Below are positions 17,023-26,816 of a DNA stretch of 64,000 bases, piece after piece. Below the pieces are notes generated by a model. The model did not search any database and was not told where the DNA came from. It saw only the letters and a program-made list of their open reading frames with translations. Both the position numbers and the translations under genes were made by a program. The first letter of the stretch is position 1. Every line of letters starts with the position of its first letter. Where the stretch lies: NCBI RefSeq assembly GCF_029319185.1, contig NZ_CP119754.1:3782001-3846000 (forward strand). The letters run 5' to 3'. The DNA comes from Superficieibacter sp. HKU1 (GTDB lineage: Bacteria; Pseudomonadota; Gammaproteobacteria; Enterobacterales; Enterobacteriaceae).

Positions 17023-17730
17023 ATGTACCGCACCGGCCGTGTTTCCCTGTTCCTTCTTCTCCCGCTTCTGATAACACCTTTATATGCTAAGGAGATCACC
17101 AGCTTCGCCCAGGCCAAAGCCGCGGGCGTCAATGTTAACGCTGACGTTCCCGGTGATTTTTACTGCGGCTGCCCGATTCACTGGCAGGGCAAGAAGGGCG
17201 TTATCGATCTGGAAGCCTGCGGCTATAAAGTGCGTAAAAATGCCAATCGCGCCAGCCGCGTGGAGTGGGAACATGTGGTGCCAGCGTGGCAGTTCGGTCA
17301 TCAGCGCCAGTGCTGGCAGGACGGCGGGCGGAAAAACTGCACCAAAGATCCCGTCTATCGCAAAATGGAAAGCGATATGCATAACCTGCAACCGGCAGTC
17401 GGTGAAGTAAACGGCGATCGCGGCAACTTTATGTATAGCCAGTGGAATGGCGGCGAAGGTCAGTACGGCCAGTGCGCTATGAAGGTCGACTTCAAAAACA
17501 AGCTTGCCGAACCGCCAGCACGCGCACGCGGTGCCATTGCCCGCATCAATTTTTATATGCGCGACCAGTACAACATCAGCCTTTCACGCCAGCAGACGCA
17601 GCTTTTTACCGCCTGGGATAAACTCTACCCGGTGACAAAATGGGAGTGCGAACGTGACGAACGCATTGCCCGCGTGCAGGGGAATCACAACCCTTATGTC
17701 CAGCGCGCTTGCCAGGCGCAAAAGAGCTAA
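17023..17730 (+). CDS. endA: Periplasmic DNA-specific endonuclease I
   Basis: This 235-residue secreted nuclease has a signal peptide cut near residue 22 and the nuclease core RVEWEHVVPAW (catalytic His) with ESDMHNLQP following. It cleaves double-stranded DNA in the periplasm. The start at ATG 17023 (MYRTGRV) gives the E. coli length; the longer reading frame upstream lacks a signal peptide. Order sprT-endA-rsmE-gshB is conserved. Confidence 0.94.
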   Translation: MYRTGRVSLFLLLPLLITPLYAKEITSFAQAKAAGVNVNADVPGDFYCGCPIHWQGKKGVIDLEACGYKVRKNANRASRVEWEHVVPAWQFGHQRQCWQDGGRKNCTKDPVYRKMESDMHNLQPAVGEVNGDRGNFMYSQWNGGEGQYGQCAMKVDFKNKLAEPPARARGAIARINFYMRDQYNISLSRQQTQLFTAWDKLYPVTKWECERDERIARVQGNHNPYVQRACQAQKS

Positions 17731-17771
17731 CCTACACTAGCGGGTATTATTATTAATGGACTGTTAGCTTT

Positions 17772-18503
17772 ATGCGTAAACCCCGCATTTATCACCCTGC
17801 CCCGCTAAGCGTGGGTCAGGATATCGCGCTCAGCGACGACGCCGCGAATCACGTCGGTCGCGTGCTGCGCATGACCGCCGGTCAGCCCGTTCAGCTTTTT
17901 GACGGCAGCAATCGAGTTTTTGACGCTGAAATTACCCGCGCCGATAAGAAAAACGTCATCGTTAACGTGCAACGTTGCGAAGCCGACAATCGTGAGTCAC
18001 CGCTGCATATTCATCTGGGCCAGGTGATGTCGCGCGGGGAAAAAATGGAATTTACTATCCAGAAATCGATCGAACTGGGTGTAAGCCTCATTACGCCACT
18101 TTTTTCTGAGCGCTGCGGCGTTAAACTGGATGCTGAACGTCTGAACAAGAAGATCCAGCAGTGGCAGAAAATCGCTATCGCTGCCTGTGAACAGTGCGGT
18201 CGTAATCAGATCCCGGAGATCCGTCCGGCGATGGATCTCGAAGCCTGGTGCGCCGAACCGGATGAGGGACTGAAGCTGAACCTGCATCCGCGCGCCAGCG
18301 CCAGCATTAATACGCTGCCGCTGCCGGTTGAGCGGGTACGCCTGCTTATTGGACCAGAAGGCGGGCTTTCCGCTGACGAAATTGCCATGACCGCACAATA
18401 CCAGTTTACTGATATTCTGCTGGGACCTCGCGTTCTGCGCACTGAGACCACTGCGCTCACCGCCATTACCGCCTTACAGGTGCGGTTTGGCGACCTGGGC
18501 TAA
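17772..18503 (+). CDS. rsmE: 16S rRNA m3U1498 methyltransferase
   Basis: This 243-residue SPOUT methyltransferase has an N-terminal PUA-like domain and the C-terminal knot motifs LLIGPEGGLSADE and LGPRVLRTETTAL, which bind S-adenosylmethionine. It methylates U1498 of 16S rRNA. It lies 12 bases upstream of gshB, so the two are probably co-transcribed. Confidence 0.95.
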   Translation: MRKPRIYHPAPLSVGQDIALSDDAANHVGRVLRMTAGQPVQLFDGSNRVFDAEITRADKKNVIVNVQRCEADNRESPLHIHLGQVMSRGEKMEFTIQKSIELGVSLITPLFSERCGVKLDAERLNKKIQQWQKIAIAACEQCGRNQIPEIRPAMDLEAWCAEPDEGLKLNLHPRASASINTLPLPVERVRLLIGPEGGLSADEIAMTAQYQFTDILLGPRVLRTETTALTAITALQVRFGDLG

Positions 18504-18515
18504 CGGAGAACAAGA

Positions 18516-19463
18516 ATGATTAAGCTCGGCATCGTGATGGACCCCATCGCAAACATTAACATCAAGAAAGACTCCAGCTTCGCTATGCTGCTGGAAGCAC
18601 AGCGTCGCGGCTATGAGCTTCATTATATGGAGATGTCCGATCTCTATCTGATCAACGGCGAAGCCCGCGCACGCACGCGTCTGCTCAGCGTTGAGCAGAA
18701 CTATGACAAATGGTATGAATTCAGCGGCGAGCAGGATCTTCAGCTTGCCGATCTCGATGTCATCCTGATGCGTAAAGATCCGCCGTTTGATACTGAGTTC
18801 ATCTACTCCACCTATATCCTTGAACGTGCGGAAGAACAAGGTACGCTGATCGTTAACAAGCCGCAGAGCCTGCGTGACTGTAACGAAAAGCTTTATACCG
18901 CCTGGTTCTCCGATCTAACGCCGGATACGCTGGTAACCCGCAGCAAGGCGCAGTTGAAGGCGTTCTGGCAAAAGCATACTGATATCATTCTAAAACCGCT
19001 GGACGGCATGGGCGGCGCATCTATTTTTCGCGTGAAGGAAGGCGATCCTAACCTTGGCGTAATCACCGAAACGCTGACCGAGCACGGCACCCGCTACTGC
19101 ATGGCGCAGAATTATATTCCGGCTATTGTTGACGGTGACAAGCGTGTACTGGTGGTGGATGGCGAGCCAGTCCCCTACTGCCTGGCGCGCATTCCGCAGG
19201 GCGGTGAAACGCGTGGCAACCTCGCCGCGGGTGGCCGTGGCGAGCCGCGTCCGCTGACCGACAGCGACTGGGAAATTGCCCGCCGCGTGGGGCCGTTGCT
19301 GAAAGCCAAAGGGCTGATTTTTGTTGGTCTTGATATCATCGGCGACCGTCTGACCGAAGTTAACGTCACCAGCCCGACCTGTATTCGTGAAATCGAAGCG
19401 CAGTTCCCGGTCTCGATTACCGGTATGCTGATGGATGCCATCGAAAAACGTCTGGCGAAGTAA
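18516..19463 (+). CDS. gshB: Glutathione synthetase
   Basis: This 315-residue ATP-grasp ligase joins gamma-glutamylcysteine and glycine. It starts MIKLGIVMDPIANI, with LKPLDGMGGASIFR and VNVTSPTCIREIE at the ATP and metal sites. Length matches E. coli GshB. It follows rsmE closely. Confidence 0.97.
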   Translation: MIKLGIVMDPIANINIKKDSSFAMLLEAQRRGYELHYMEMSDLYLINGEARARTRLLSVEQNYDKWYEFSGEQDLQLADLDVILMRKDPPFDTEFIYSTYILERAEEQGTLIVNKPQSLRDCNEKLYTAWFSDLTPDTLVTRSKAQLKAFWQKHTDIILKPLDGMGGASIFRVKEGDPNLGVITETLTEHGTRYCMAQNYIPAIVDGDKRVLVVDGEPVPYCLARIPQGGETRGNLAAGGRGEPRPLTDSDWEIARRVGPLLKAKGLIFVGLDIIGDRLTEVNVTSPTCIREIEAQFPVSITGMLMDAIEKRLAK

Positions 19464-19620
19464 TTTGCGTTGCGGGCGGATGACATAAACCCTCGCCTTT
19501 GCAACGCTGAGTCGCGGGAGGGAACCCGCGTTCTTCCTCCACTGGCTAGTGACAGCGTGATACTTTCCCCGCATACTGAACGTTGTTGCTTTTTTGAACC
19601 AGGAAACCGAACCTCTGACA

Positions 19621-20184
19621 ATGAATTTACAGCATCACTTTCTGATTGCCATGCCTTCGCTCCAGGATCCTCTCTTCCGTCGTTCTGTGGTCTATGTCTG
19701 CGAATATAACGACGAGGGGGCAATGGGCATCATCATTAATAAACCCCTGGAAAACCTGCAGGTGGAAGGCGTTCTGGAAAAGTTAAAGATTACGCCTGAA
19801 CCGCGCGATCCGGCGATTCGTCTGGATAAACCGGTCCTGCTTGGCGGTCCGCTGGCGGAAGATCGCGGTTTTATCCTGCATACGCCACCCGCGTCGTTCT
19901 CCTCCAGTATTCGCATCTCCGATAACACCGTCATCACCACCTCGCGGGACGTGCTGGAAACGCTGGGAACGCACGATCAGCCTGTCGATGTACTGGTCGC
20001 GCTGGGCTACTCTTCCTGGGAAAAAGGCCAGCTTGAGCAGGAGTTACTGGATAACGCCTGGCTAACCGCGCCCGCCGATCTCAATATTCTGTTTAAAACG
20101 CCGATTGCCGATCGCTGGCGCGAAGCGGCAAAACTGATTGGTATTGATATTCATACCATGCCCGGCGTGGCGGGACACGCCTGA
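19621..20184 (+). CDS. yqgE: UPF0301 protein YqgE
   Basis: This 187-residue protein has the AlgH/YqgE signature (LIAMPSLQDPLF, GAMGIIINKP, GGPLAEDRGF). The start MNLQHHF at 19621 is chosen over an ATG nine codons upstream because it matches E. coli. Function is unknown. Its TGA stop overlaps the ATG of ruvX (TGATG), a coupling conserved in enterobacteria. Confidence 0.92.
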   Translation: MNLQHHFLIAMPSLQDPLFRRSVVYVCEYNDEGAMGIIINKPLENLQVEGVLEKLKITPEPRDPAIRLDKPVLLGGPLAEDRGFILHTPPASFSSSIRISDNTVITTSRDVLETLGTHDQPVDVLVALGYSSWEKGQLEQELLDNAWLTAPADLNILFKTPIADRWREAAKLIGIDIHTMPGVAGHA

Positions 20185-20600
20185 TGAGCGGAACCTTACT
20201 CGCTTTTGATTTCGGCACCAAAAGTATTGGCGTGGCGATTGGTCAGCGCATCACCGGCACCGCTCGCCCGCTTAATGCGATCAAAGCCCAGGACGGCTCG
20301 CCCGACTGGACGCTGATCGAACGTCTGCTTAAAGAGTGGCAGCCTGACACGGTGATTGTCGGCCTGCCGCTGAATATGGACGGCAGCGAACAGCCGCTAA
20401 CGGCGCGGGCACGTAAATTTGCTAACCGGATCCATGGCAGGTTCGGCGTGACGGTGACGCTACACGATGAACGATTAAGTACCGTAGAAGCGCGCGCTGG
20501 CCTGTTCGAACACGGTGGCTTTCGCGCGCTGAATAAAGGCAGCGTGGATTCTGCCTCGGCGGTGATTATCCTGGAAAGTTATTTCGAACAGGGTTTTTAG
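20184..20600 (+). CDS. ruvX: Holliday-junction resolvase-like RNase RuvX (YqgF)
   Basis: This 138-residue RNase-H-fold protein has LAFDFGTKSIGVAIG near the N-terminus (catalytic Asp) and VGLPLNMDG. In E. coli it acts in 16S rRNA 5' processing and resembles Holliday-junction resolvases. Its stop overlaps the stop of the convergent CsgD-like gene by two bases. Confidence 0.93.
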   Translation: MSGTLLAFDFGTKSIGVAIGQRITGTARPLNAIKAQDGSPDWTLIERLLKEWQPDTVIVGLPLNMDGSEQPLTARARKFANRIHGRFGVTVTLHDERLSTVEARAGLFEHGGFRALNKGSVDSASAVIILESYFEQGF

Positions 20601-21277
20601 TTGAATGCTCCCTGTGCCGTCCGGGTTGTCTGGTCACGCAGGGAGGCATTTGTCCAGCTAACCGCCTGCGTTCTGTTTTTGACGTTGAGCTTGCGGAAAA
20701 TATTATACAAATGCGTGCGTACGGTATTTTCGCTGATAAACAGCGCGCGGGCGATGTCCACATTCGACGCGCCGCAGCGTAACTCATTAAGAATTTCATA
20801 CTCACGTTCGGTAAGGGAAATATTCTCGTAACGATCGCTATCCCGTTCATCCGTATATGCCTGGACAGTACCGGGTAACTCAGACACCTCGCCGTTTAAT
20901 ATCGCTTTAATACCCGCCAGAATATTTTCCTGGCTGTCATCATAACTAAATATTCCGCATAACTTAGGCCAGCGCGCCATATCAAAAAGCGTATGCTGCT
21001 GAGCGCTATTTAAAATGATAACGCGTAGATTATCGGTTTGGGTCTGCAAAATATCACACCAGATGCCGGTTAATTTTTTATTCGACACGGCAATATCGAA
21101 TAAGACGATGCTACCGTCAGGCAAACGCTGCTCCAGCGGCTTGGTTATATTCTGCAAACGGACGGGAACAGAAAGCGTTTCGGTCAGATAACTGGCAAAA
21201 GACCGGGATTGTACGGAAGGGCATGTAATAATAATCATCTGCTGCGGTGCACTTAACCCACTATCCTGCTGAAACAT
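20597..21277 (-). CDS. CsgD-like LuxR-family regulator
   Basis: This 226-residue protein resembles CsgD over its full length: a degenerate receiver-like N-terminus (LFDIAVSNKKL, RVIILNSA) and a LuxR-type helix-turn-helix (LTEREYEILNELRCGASN, LFISENTVRTHLYN, VKNRTQAVSW). The last block is nearly identical to CsgD, the curli/cellulose master regulator. It is not next to csg genes here, so it is a paralogue with unknown targets. It is not at this position in E. coli. Confidence 0.85.
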   Translation of the reverse strand: MFQQDSGLSAPQQMIIITCPSVQSRSFASYLTETLSVPVRLQNITKPLEQRLPDGSIVLFDIAVSNKKLTGIWCDILQTQTDNLRVIILNSAQQHTLFDMARWPKLCGIFSYDDSQENILAGIKAILNGEVSELPGTVQAYTDERDSDRYENISLTEREYEILNELRCGASNVDIARALFISENTVRTHLYNIFRKLNVKNRTQAVSWTNASLRDQTTRTAQGAFN

Positions 21278-21518
21278 CCTGATTCTCCTTCAAACGTAGA
21301 TTATCTCGCCATCAACGTCACGGACGCTACTCTCGCCTTGCAGAGGTCATCTCATGATTAAAGCGAATTCCTGAGTCAATCCTATCACCGGGTCTGAAGG
21401 GGAATAAGCCAGCCTGATGGACGAGGGCTAATTGGCATCGACAGCCAGCCCCCGATCCGGGTCACGTTTTTAGGATCTGCTATTGCAAAACCATCAGTGT
21501 TTCTATAAAAGAAACAAA

Positions 21519-22208
21519 TCAGAAGGCGATTAATTGCGCTGCCAGCGCTTGCAGTTCACGGTGGCGTGCCGCAATGGTTTCAGCGTCCGGCTGCCACATT
21601 CCGGCGAAGGCCAGCGCGGCTGAATGCGCGCCCAGCGGCTGAGCAATAGAGACTTCACCATCCTGGTGGTGCCAGATGACGCTACCCTGCTCTCGCTGCT
21701 GCCGGAGGTGCGGGGCCAGCTGCTGCCACTGCTCGGGGGAAAAGCGTTTGGTAAGTTCCTCGTCGGATTCGGCTGCCAGCAGGCTCATGCCGATCACCGA
21801 CTGCCACGCGGGCAGCATATGAAATCCTGCCAGCGCCTGACTGATCTGATGGCCGGGTTCAGAGTGATAAATGTAGATCACCTGATCCTCCCACAGAACG
21901 CCCATGGCGACCACGATATCACGTGGGGCATGGCGCTCAAGAATAGGCAGCGCCTGAGAAAAGAGAGCAGAGCCGCGTATCGCCTGCGCCGCCAGCGCAT
22001 GAATACCCGGTCCTGGCAGATAGCGACGCTGTTCATCCTGTCTCGTCAGCCCGATGGATGCCATGGTCATCAGCAGACGATTTACGCGGGTCGTGTTAAT
22101 GCCCATAAGACGTGCCAGTTCGCGGCAGCCAATGGCGCGGCCGCTGGATACCAGGTATTGCAGACAGCGAATGCCGTCAATCAGGCTTTGATTCGGTTGA
22201 GATGACAT
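21519..22208 (-). CDS. IclR-family transcriptional regulator
   Basis: This 229-residue regulator starts MSSQPNQSLIDGIRCLQYL at 22208 with an N-terminal winged helix (CRELARLMGINTTRVNRLL) and a C-terminal effector domain (LEWED-like region at IVVAMGVLWEDQVIYIYHS). The open frame extends far upstream, but that extension is antisense to the FAD gene. It is divergent from the oxidoreductase gene with a 69-base gap, so it very likely controls it. The effector is unknown. Confidence 0.85.
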   Translation of the reverse strand: MSSQPNQSLIDGIRCLQYLVSSGRAIGCRELARLMGINTTRVNRLLMTMASIGLTRQDEQRRYLPGPGIHALAAQAIRGSALFSQALPILERHAPRDIVVAMGVLWEDQVIYIYHSEPGHQISQALAGFHMLPAWQSVIGMSLLAAESDEELTKRFSPEQWQQLAPHLRQQREQGSVIWHHQDGEVSIAQPLGAHSAALAFAGMWQPDAETIAARHRELQALAAQLIAF

Positions 22209-22277
22209 AACAGGATGATCCGCGTCGGGCTTAAGCAAACTACAGATTCTAGCGCCAGTTGAGAAGGATACAAGGTC

Positions 22278-24536
22278 ATGAAAATCTTTAGCCAGACCGA
22301 TAGCCGGGCTTTTCCCTCGCAGACGTTGCGTACTGATCTGCTGGTGGCAGGCGGCGGACTTGCCGGACTGTGCGCGGCGCTGGCCGCCGCCCGTGCCGGT
22401 ATTAAGGTGATCCTGATTCAGGATCGCCCGGTACTGGGCGGAAATGCCTCCAGCGAGGTGCGCCTGTGGGCCAATGGCGCCACCTCGCATATGGGCAACA
22501 ACAACCGCTGGGCGCGTGAGGGTGGGATCATGGGCGAGATCCTTGAGGAGAATCTGTGGCGTAACAAAGAAGGCAATCCGGTAATGTTCGATCTGCTGCT
22601 GCTGGACATGGCGCAGCGCCAGCTGGGGCTGACCCTGTTGCTGAACACCGCCATCTTCGCCGTACAAAAAGAGGCCAGGCGCATCACAAGCGTCAGCGCC
22701 TTTAACCCTATTAATGAAACCTTTTATGAGGTAAGCGCGGCACAGTTTTGCGATGCTACGGGCGACGGCGTGCTCGGCTATCTGGCCGGCGCAGAGTGTC
22801 GTGAAGGCGCGGAGGACATTGATGAACTCGGTGAAAAAATGGCGCCGGGCGATAATTTCGGGCATAAGCTGGGCCACTCTATCTACTTTTACACCCGGCA
22901 GACCCCCGCCCCGGTGAACTTCGTCCCGCCCTCTTTTGCCCTCAAGGATATCACCGCCATCCCGCGCTATAAGCGGCTGACCTCCACGCTCAACGGCTGT
23001 GACCTGTGGTGGCTGGAATGGGGAGGCCGACTGGACACGGTGCATGAAAGTGAAGAGATCAAATGGGAGCTGTGGAAGATCGTCTGGGGCGTCTGGGATC
23101 ATATTAAAAACTCCGGCGAGTTTCCTGAGGCGGAAAACATGACGATTGACTGGGTGGGCGTGATCCCCGGCAAACGGGAGAGCCGCCGCTTTGTTGGCGA
23201 TCATCTGCTGAGCCAGCAGGATATTATTGAGCAGCGCGACCATTATGATGCGGTCGGCTACGGCGGCTGGTCTATCGACCTCCATCCGGCCGACGGCGTA
23301 TACAGCACTCATGATGGCTGTCGTCAGTTTCACAGTAAAGGTACCTATACGATCCCCTGGCGCAGCCTGTACAGCCGCTCGCTGGATAACCTGTTCCTGA
23401 CGGGCCGCCTGATTTCTGCCTCCCACGTTGCCTTTGGCAGTGCCCGCGTGATGTGTACCTGTGGCCTGCTGGGAGAAGTCGTCGGCCAGGCCGCCGCCAT
23501 TTGTCAGACGCAGCAGCTAACCCCGCGTGAGCTGGCGCAGCCGGACGCCATCGGCACGCTGCAACGCCAGCTTCAGGCCAGCGGCTTTTATATTCCACGC
23601 CAGTGGCTCAGCGATCCGGCGCGTGGCGCAAGCGTGCAGGTCAGCAGCGAGCTGGAACTGAGCGCGTTGCCGGCTGACGGCCAGTGGCATTCGCTGGCGG
23701 AGCGGATGGCGTTGCTGGTGCCGATTCAGGCCGGAGAGACGCTTCCTGAATTAACCTTTAGGCTGCGCAGTGCTCACCCCCGGCCGCTTACCATCGAGCT
23801 TCTCGGTAGCGAGCGCGCCGGTAACTTTACGCCGGAATTACGTTACGCCACCTGCGAATTGCAGATCGACGGCGAGCGCGACTACCGCTGCAATTTCAAC
23901 TGGCAAAGCGACCGCGACCAGTACCTGTTTATCGCCTTTGCCGCACAGTCCGACGTGGAGATCGCCCTGACCGATTGCCATCTCCCCGGCCTGATGACCG
24001 TGTTTAACAGCCTCAATGCCAGAGTGGCAAAGCATTCGCGTCAGGTGGCCGACGGCGACTACGGCGTGGATGAATTTGATTTCTGGCTACCTCGCCGCCG
24101 TCCGCATCAAATAATGCCCGCCCTGCGTTTTGCCACGCCGCTGCGCTGCTTCAGCGCGCAAAACCTGCTCAACGGCCGCCTGCGTCCCGAACAGCACACA
24201 AATGCCTGGGTGCCTGACGTGGACGATCCTGCACCGATCGTGCACTGGCGCTGGCCACAGCCGATTACCCTCAGCAGCCTGACGCTGGTGCAGGATAACG
24301 ATTTTGATAACGCCATGGAAACCGTGCAGATGGGACACCATCATGCGGTAACGCCGCATTGCATCACGCATTACCGTCTGTGGACGGACGATATTCTGCT
24401 GGCGGAAGTCACGGATAATCGTCATTCAGTCTGCCATCATTGGTTAAGCTCGCCGCGCGAAGTACAGGAGGTTCGCCTGGACGTTCTTGCCACCGCAGGC
24501 GCGTTACCGGCGATTTATTCGCTGAATGTTCGCTAA
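22278..24536 (+). CDS. Large FAD-dependent oxidoreductase
   Basis: This 752-residue protein has an FAD-binding Rossmann motif at residues 17-40 (LLVAGGGLAGLCAALAAARA) and the following GGNASSEVRLWANG block, typical of the FAD_oxidored (PF12831) family, and a C-terminal beta-rich region of roughly 300 residues. GKRESRRFVGDHLL is a second family mark. Substrate unknown; relatives are often found with sugar or polyol catabolic genes. The divergent IclR regulator suggests a catabolic, inducible role. No transporter is adjacent. Its stop overlaps the yggR stop. Confidence 0.8.
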   Translation: MKIFSQTDSRAFPSQTLRTDLLVAGGGLAGLCAALAAARAGIKVILIQDRPVLGGNASSEVRLWANGATSHMGNNNRWAREGGIMGEILEENLWRNKEGNPVMFDLLLLDMAQRQLGLTLLLNTAIFAVQKEARRITSVSAFNPINETFYEVSAAQFCDATGDGVLGYLAGAECREGAEDIDELGEKMAPGDNFGHKLGHSIYFYTRQTPAPVNFVPPSFALKDITAIPRYKRLTSTLNGCDLWWLEWGGRLDTVHESEEIKWELWKIVWGVWDHIKNSGEFPEAENMTIDWVGVIPGKRESRRFVGDHLLSQQDIIEQRDHYDAVGYGGWSIDLHPADGVYSTHDGCRQFHSKGTYTIPWRSLYSRSLDNLFLTGRLISASHVAFGSARVMCTCGLLGEVVGQAAAICQTQQLTPRELAQPDAIGTLQRQLQASGFYIPRQWLSDPARGASVQVSSELELSALPADGQWHSLAERMALLVPIQAGETLPELTFRLRSAHPRPLTIELLGSERAGNFTPELRYATCELQIDGERDYRCNFNWQSDRDQYLFIAFAAQSDVEIALTDCHLPGLMTVFNSLNARVAKHSRQVADGDYGVDEFDFWLPRRRPHQIMPALRFATPLRCFSAQNLLNGRLRPEQHTNAWVPDVDDPAPIVHWRWPQPITLSSLTLVQDNDFDNAMETVQMGHHHAVTPHCITHYRLWTDDILLAEVTDNRHSVCHHWLSSPREVQEVRLDVLATAGALPAIYSLNVR

Positions 24537-25510
24537 AGCAGCCCCGCCGCGACCCGCTGCTGGTAGCTTTGCGTAAACGTCTGCATCCCTGCCTGCTGCC
24601 CGGTTTGCATCACGCCGGGTAGCTGGTGCGTTTTACCCTCGCGGATCAAATTGGCTACGGCGGGGGTATTCACCAGCAGTTCAAACAGCGCCACCCGCGC
24701 ATTTTGCGGATTGCACTGAAGCTTTTGCGCCACCACCGCACACAGGCTTCCGGCGAGCTGGCTGCGCACCTGCTCTTTCTCCTGGGCGGGAAACACATCG
24801 ACCAGCCTTTCTACCGCCTGGGCTGCCCCGCGCGTGTGCAGGGTCGCCAGCACCAGATGCCCGGTTTCTGCGGCGGTCAACGCCAGACGAATGGTTTCGC
24901 TGTCGCGGAGCTCGCCGAGCAGAATGACGTCAGGATCTTCACGCAATGCCGCGCGCAGCGCCGCAGCAAATGAGTCGGTATGGCGACCGACTTCCCGCTG
25001 CTGGATCAGGCAGCGCTGGCTGTGATGGACGAATTCAATCGGATCTTCCAGCGTCAAAATATGCCCGTCCAGATGATGATTCAGATGATCGACCATTGCC
25101 GCGAGAGTCGTCGATTTACCGCTGCCGGTTGCCCCGGTGACCAGAATCAGCCCGCTCTCTTCATTTAATAACTCCGGCAGCGCGGCGGGACCCCCCAGGT
25201 CGGCGAGGTGCGGCGTTTCCATGGGAAGCAATCGAAGCGCAAGCGACGCGCCCTGACGGTGAATAAAGGCGCTGGCACGCAGCCGCTGCTGGCCGGGCAG
25301 CGTGATGGCGAAATCCACCTGCCCGCGAGCGAACTGCACCGTCTGCGCCTCATCCAGACAGTCATTCAGCACTTTTTCCACGTCAATGGCCGCAAAAGGC
25401 GCGGGCTCCAGTTTACCTGACCGTCGCCAGCGCGGTGGCCAGGCGTTGCACAGGTGTAGATCCGAGACGTTATGCTTTACACTAAGGGCCACGATTTCTT
25501 CCATATCCAT
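24533..25510 (-). CDS. yggR: PilT-like ATPase YggR
   Basis: This 325-residue secretion-type ATPase has Walker A (LVTGATGSGKSTTLA), Asp box (LTLEDPIEFVH), Walker B (DPDVILLGELRD) and His box (ETGHLVLATLHTRGA). These are PilT-family marks; PilT powers pilus retraction, but YggR stands alone without pilus genes. The start MDMEEIVALSV at 25510 has AGGA upstream and equals the E. coli length. Its start and that of yggS are 17 bases apart, divergently. Confidence 0.92.
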   Translation of the reverse strand: MDMEEIVALSVKHNVSDLHLCNAWPPRWRRSGKLEPAPFAAIDVEKVLNDCLDEAQTVQFARGQVDFAITLPGQQRLRASAFIHRQGASLALRLLPMETPHLADLGGPAALPELLNEESGLILVTGATGSGKSTTLAAMVDHLNHHLDGHILTLEDPIEFVHHSQRCLIQQREVGRHTDSFAAALRAALREDPDVILLGELRDSETIRLALTAAETGHLVLATLHTRGAAQAVERLVDVFPAQEKEQVRSQLAGSLCAVVAQKLQCNPQNARVALFELLVNTPAVANLIREGKTHQLPGVMQTGQQAGMQTFTQSYQQRVAAGLL

Positions 25511-25527
25511 ACCATCATCCTCTGAAA

Positions 25528-26241
25528 ATGAACGACATTGCGCATAACCTGGCACAGGTCAGGGATAAAATCTCCGCCGCCGCATCGCGTTGCGGCCGTG
25601 CTTCAGAAGAAGTTACGCTGCTTGCAGTCAGCAAAACCAAGCCTGCGAGCGCCGTCGCAGAAGCCATCGCTGTCGGACAGCGCGCCTTTGGCGAAAATTA
25701 TGTGCAGGAAGGCGTGGAAAAAATCCTCCACTTTCACGAAGCGGGCGTGGAAGGGTTGCAGTGGCATTTTATCGGGCCGTTGCAGTCCAATAAAAGCCGT
25801 CTGGTGGCTGAGCATTTCGACTGGTGCCACACGGTCGATCGTCTGCGTATCGCCAGCCGCCTGAGCGAGCAGCGTCCGGCGCATCTGCCGCCGCTTAACG
25901 TGCTGATTCAGGTGAACATCAGCGATGAAGCGAGTAAGTCAGGCATTTCCGTTGAAGAAATTGATGCGCTGGCCGATGCAATAGTGGAGCTGAAAGGCGT
26001 GACGCTGCGCGGATTAATGGCAATCCCTGCGCCAGAGTCAGATTATGTAAGGCAGTTTGCGGTAGCAGGCCAAATGGCTGTAGCATTTACGCGGCTAAAA
26101 ACACGCTATCCCACGGTAGATACCCTGTCGTTGGGCATGTCAGATGATATGGATGCTGCCATTGCAGCAGGTAGCACCATGGTACGCATCGGCACCGCCA
26201 TTTTCGGTGCACGCGACTACACAAAAAATAAGGAAAACTGA
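25528..26241 (+). CDS. yggS: PLP homeostasis protein YggS
   Basis: This 237-residue PLP-binding protein has the cofactor lysine in LLAVSKTKPAS (Lys36) and SLGMSDDMDAAIAAGSTMVRIG at the phosphate site. The family (PLPBP) keeps free PLP and amino-acid pools balanced. It heads the run yggS-yggT-yggU-rdgB-hemW on the plus strand. Confidence 0.93.
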   Translation: MNDIAHNLAQVRDKISAAASRCGRASEEVTLLAVSKTKPASAVAEAIAVGQRAFGENYVQEGVEKILHFHEAGVEGLQWHFIGPLQSNKSRLVAEHFDWCHTVDRLRIASRLSEQRPAHLPPLNVLIQVNISDEASKSGISVEEIDALADAIVELKGVTLRGLMAIPAPESDYVRQFAVAGQMAVAFTRLKTRYPTVDTLSLGMSDDMDAAIAAGSTMVRIGTAIFGARDYTKNKEN

Positions 26242-26249
26242 GGAACGCC

Positions 26250-26816
26250 ATGAAGACGTTGACTTTCCTGCTCTCAACAATCATTGAACTGTATACGATG
26301 GTGCTATTGCTACGCGTCTGGATGCAGTGGGCACGCTGCGATTTTTATAATCCGTTTTCGCAGTTTATCGTCAGGATCACTCAACCGGTCGTCGGACCGT
26401 TACGCCGCTTTATCCCGTCGATGGGTCCCATCGACAGCGCCTCGCTGCTGCTGGCGTTTATTTTATGCATTATCAAAGCTATCGTGCTGTTTATGGTGGT
26501 CACCTTCCAGCCGATTATCTGGATTGCCGCCGTTCTTATTCTGCTGAAAACCATTGGCCTGATGATTTTTTGGGTGCTGCTGCTGATGGCAATCATGAGC
26601 TGGGTAAGCCAGGGTCGTAGCCCGGTGGAGTTTGTCCTGATGCAGCTGGCCGATCCGCTGCTGCGCCCGATTCGCAGACTGCTGCCTTCGATGGGCGGTA
26701 TCGATTTCTCGCCAATGATTCTGGTGCTGCTGCTGTACATGATTAATATGGGCATCGCTGAATTATTGCAAAGCACGGGTAACATGCTGTTGCCGGGGCT
26801 GTGGATGGCACTATGA
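26250..26816 (+). CDS. yggT: YggT family membrane protein
   Basis: This 188-residue protein has two repeats of the YGGT domain: LLLRVWMQWARCDFYNP and a second copy at SWVSQGRSPVEFVLMQLADPLLRPIRR, each flanked by hydrophobic helices. Function is not firmly known; links to osmotic stress and membrane organisation are reported for homologues. Its stop overlaps the yggU start (ATGA). Confidence 0.92.
   Translation: MKTLTFLLSTIIELYTMVLLLRVWMQWARCDFYNPFSQFIVRITQPVVGPLRRFIPSMGPIDSASLLLAFILCIIKAIVLFMVVTFQPIIWIAAVLILLKTIGLMIFWVLLLMAIMSWVSQGRSPVEFVLMQLADPLLRPIRRLLPSMGGIDFSPMILVLLLYMINMGIAELLQSTGNMLLPGLWMAL

Noticed and set aside
22209..23426. 400-residue N-terminal extension of the IclR gene
   Set aside because: It is antisense to the FAD oxidoreductase; the IclR protein starts at 22208 with MSSQPNQSLIDG.
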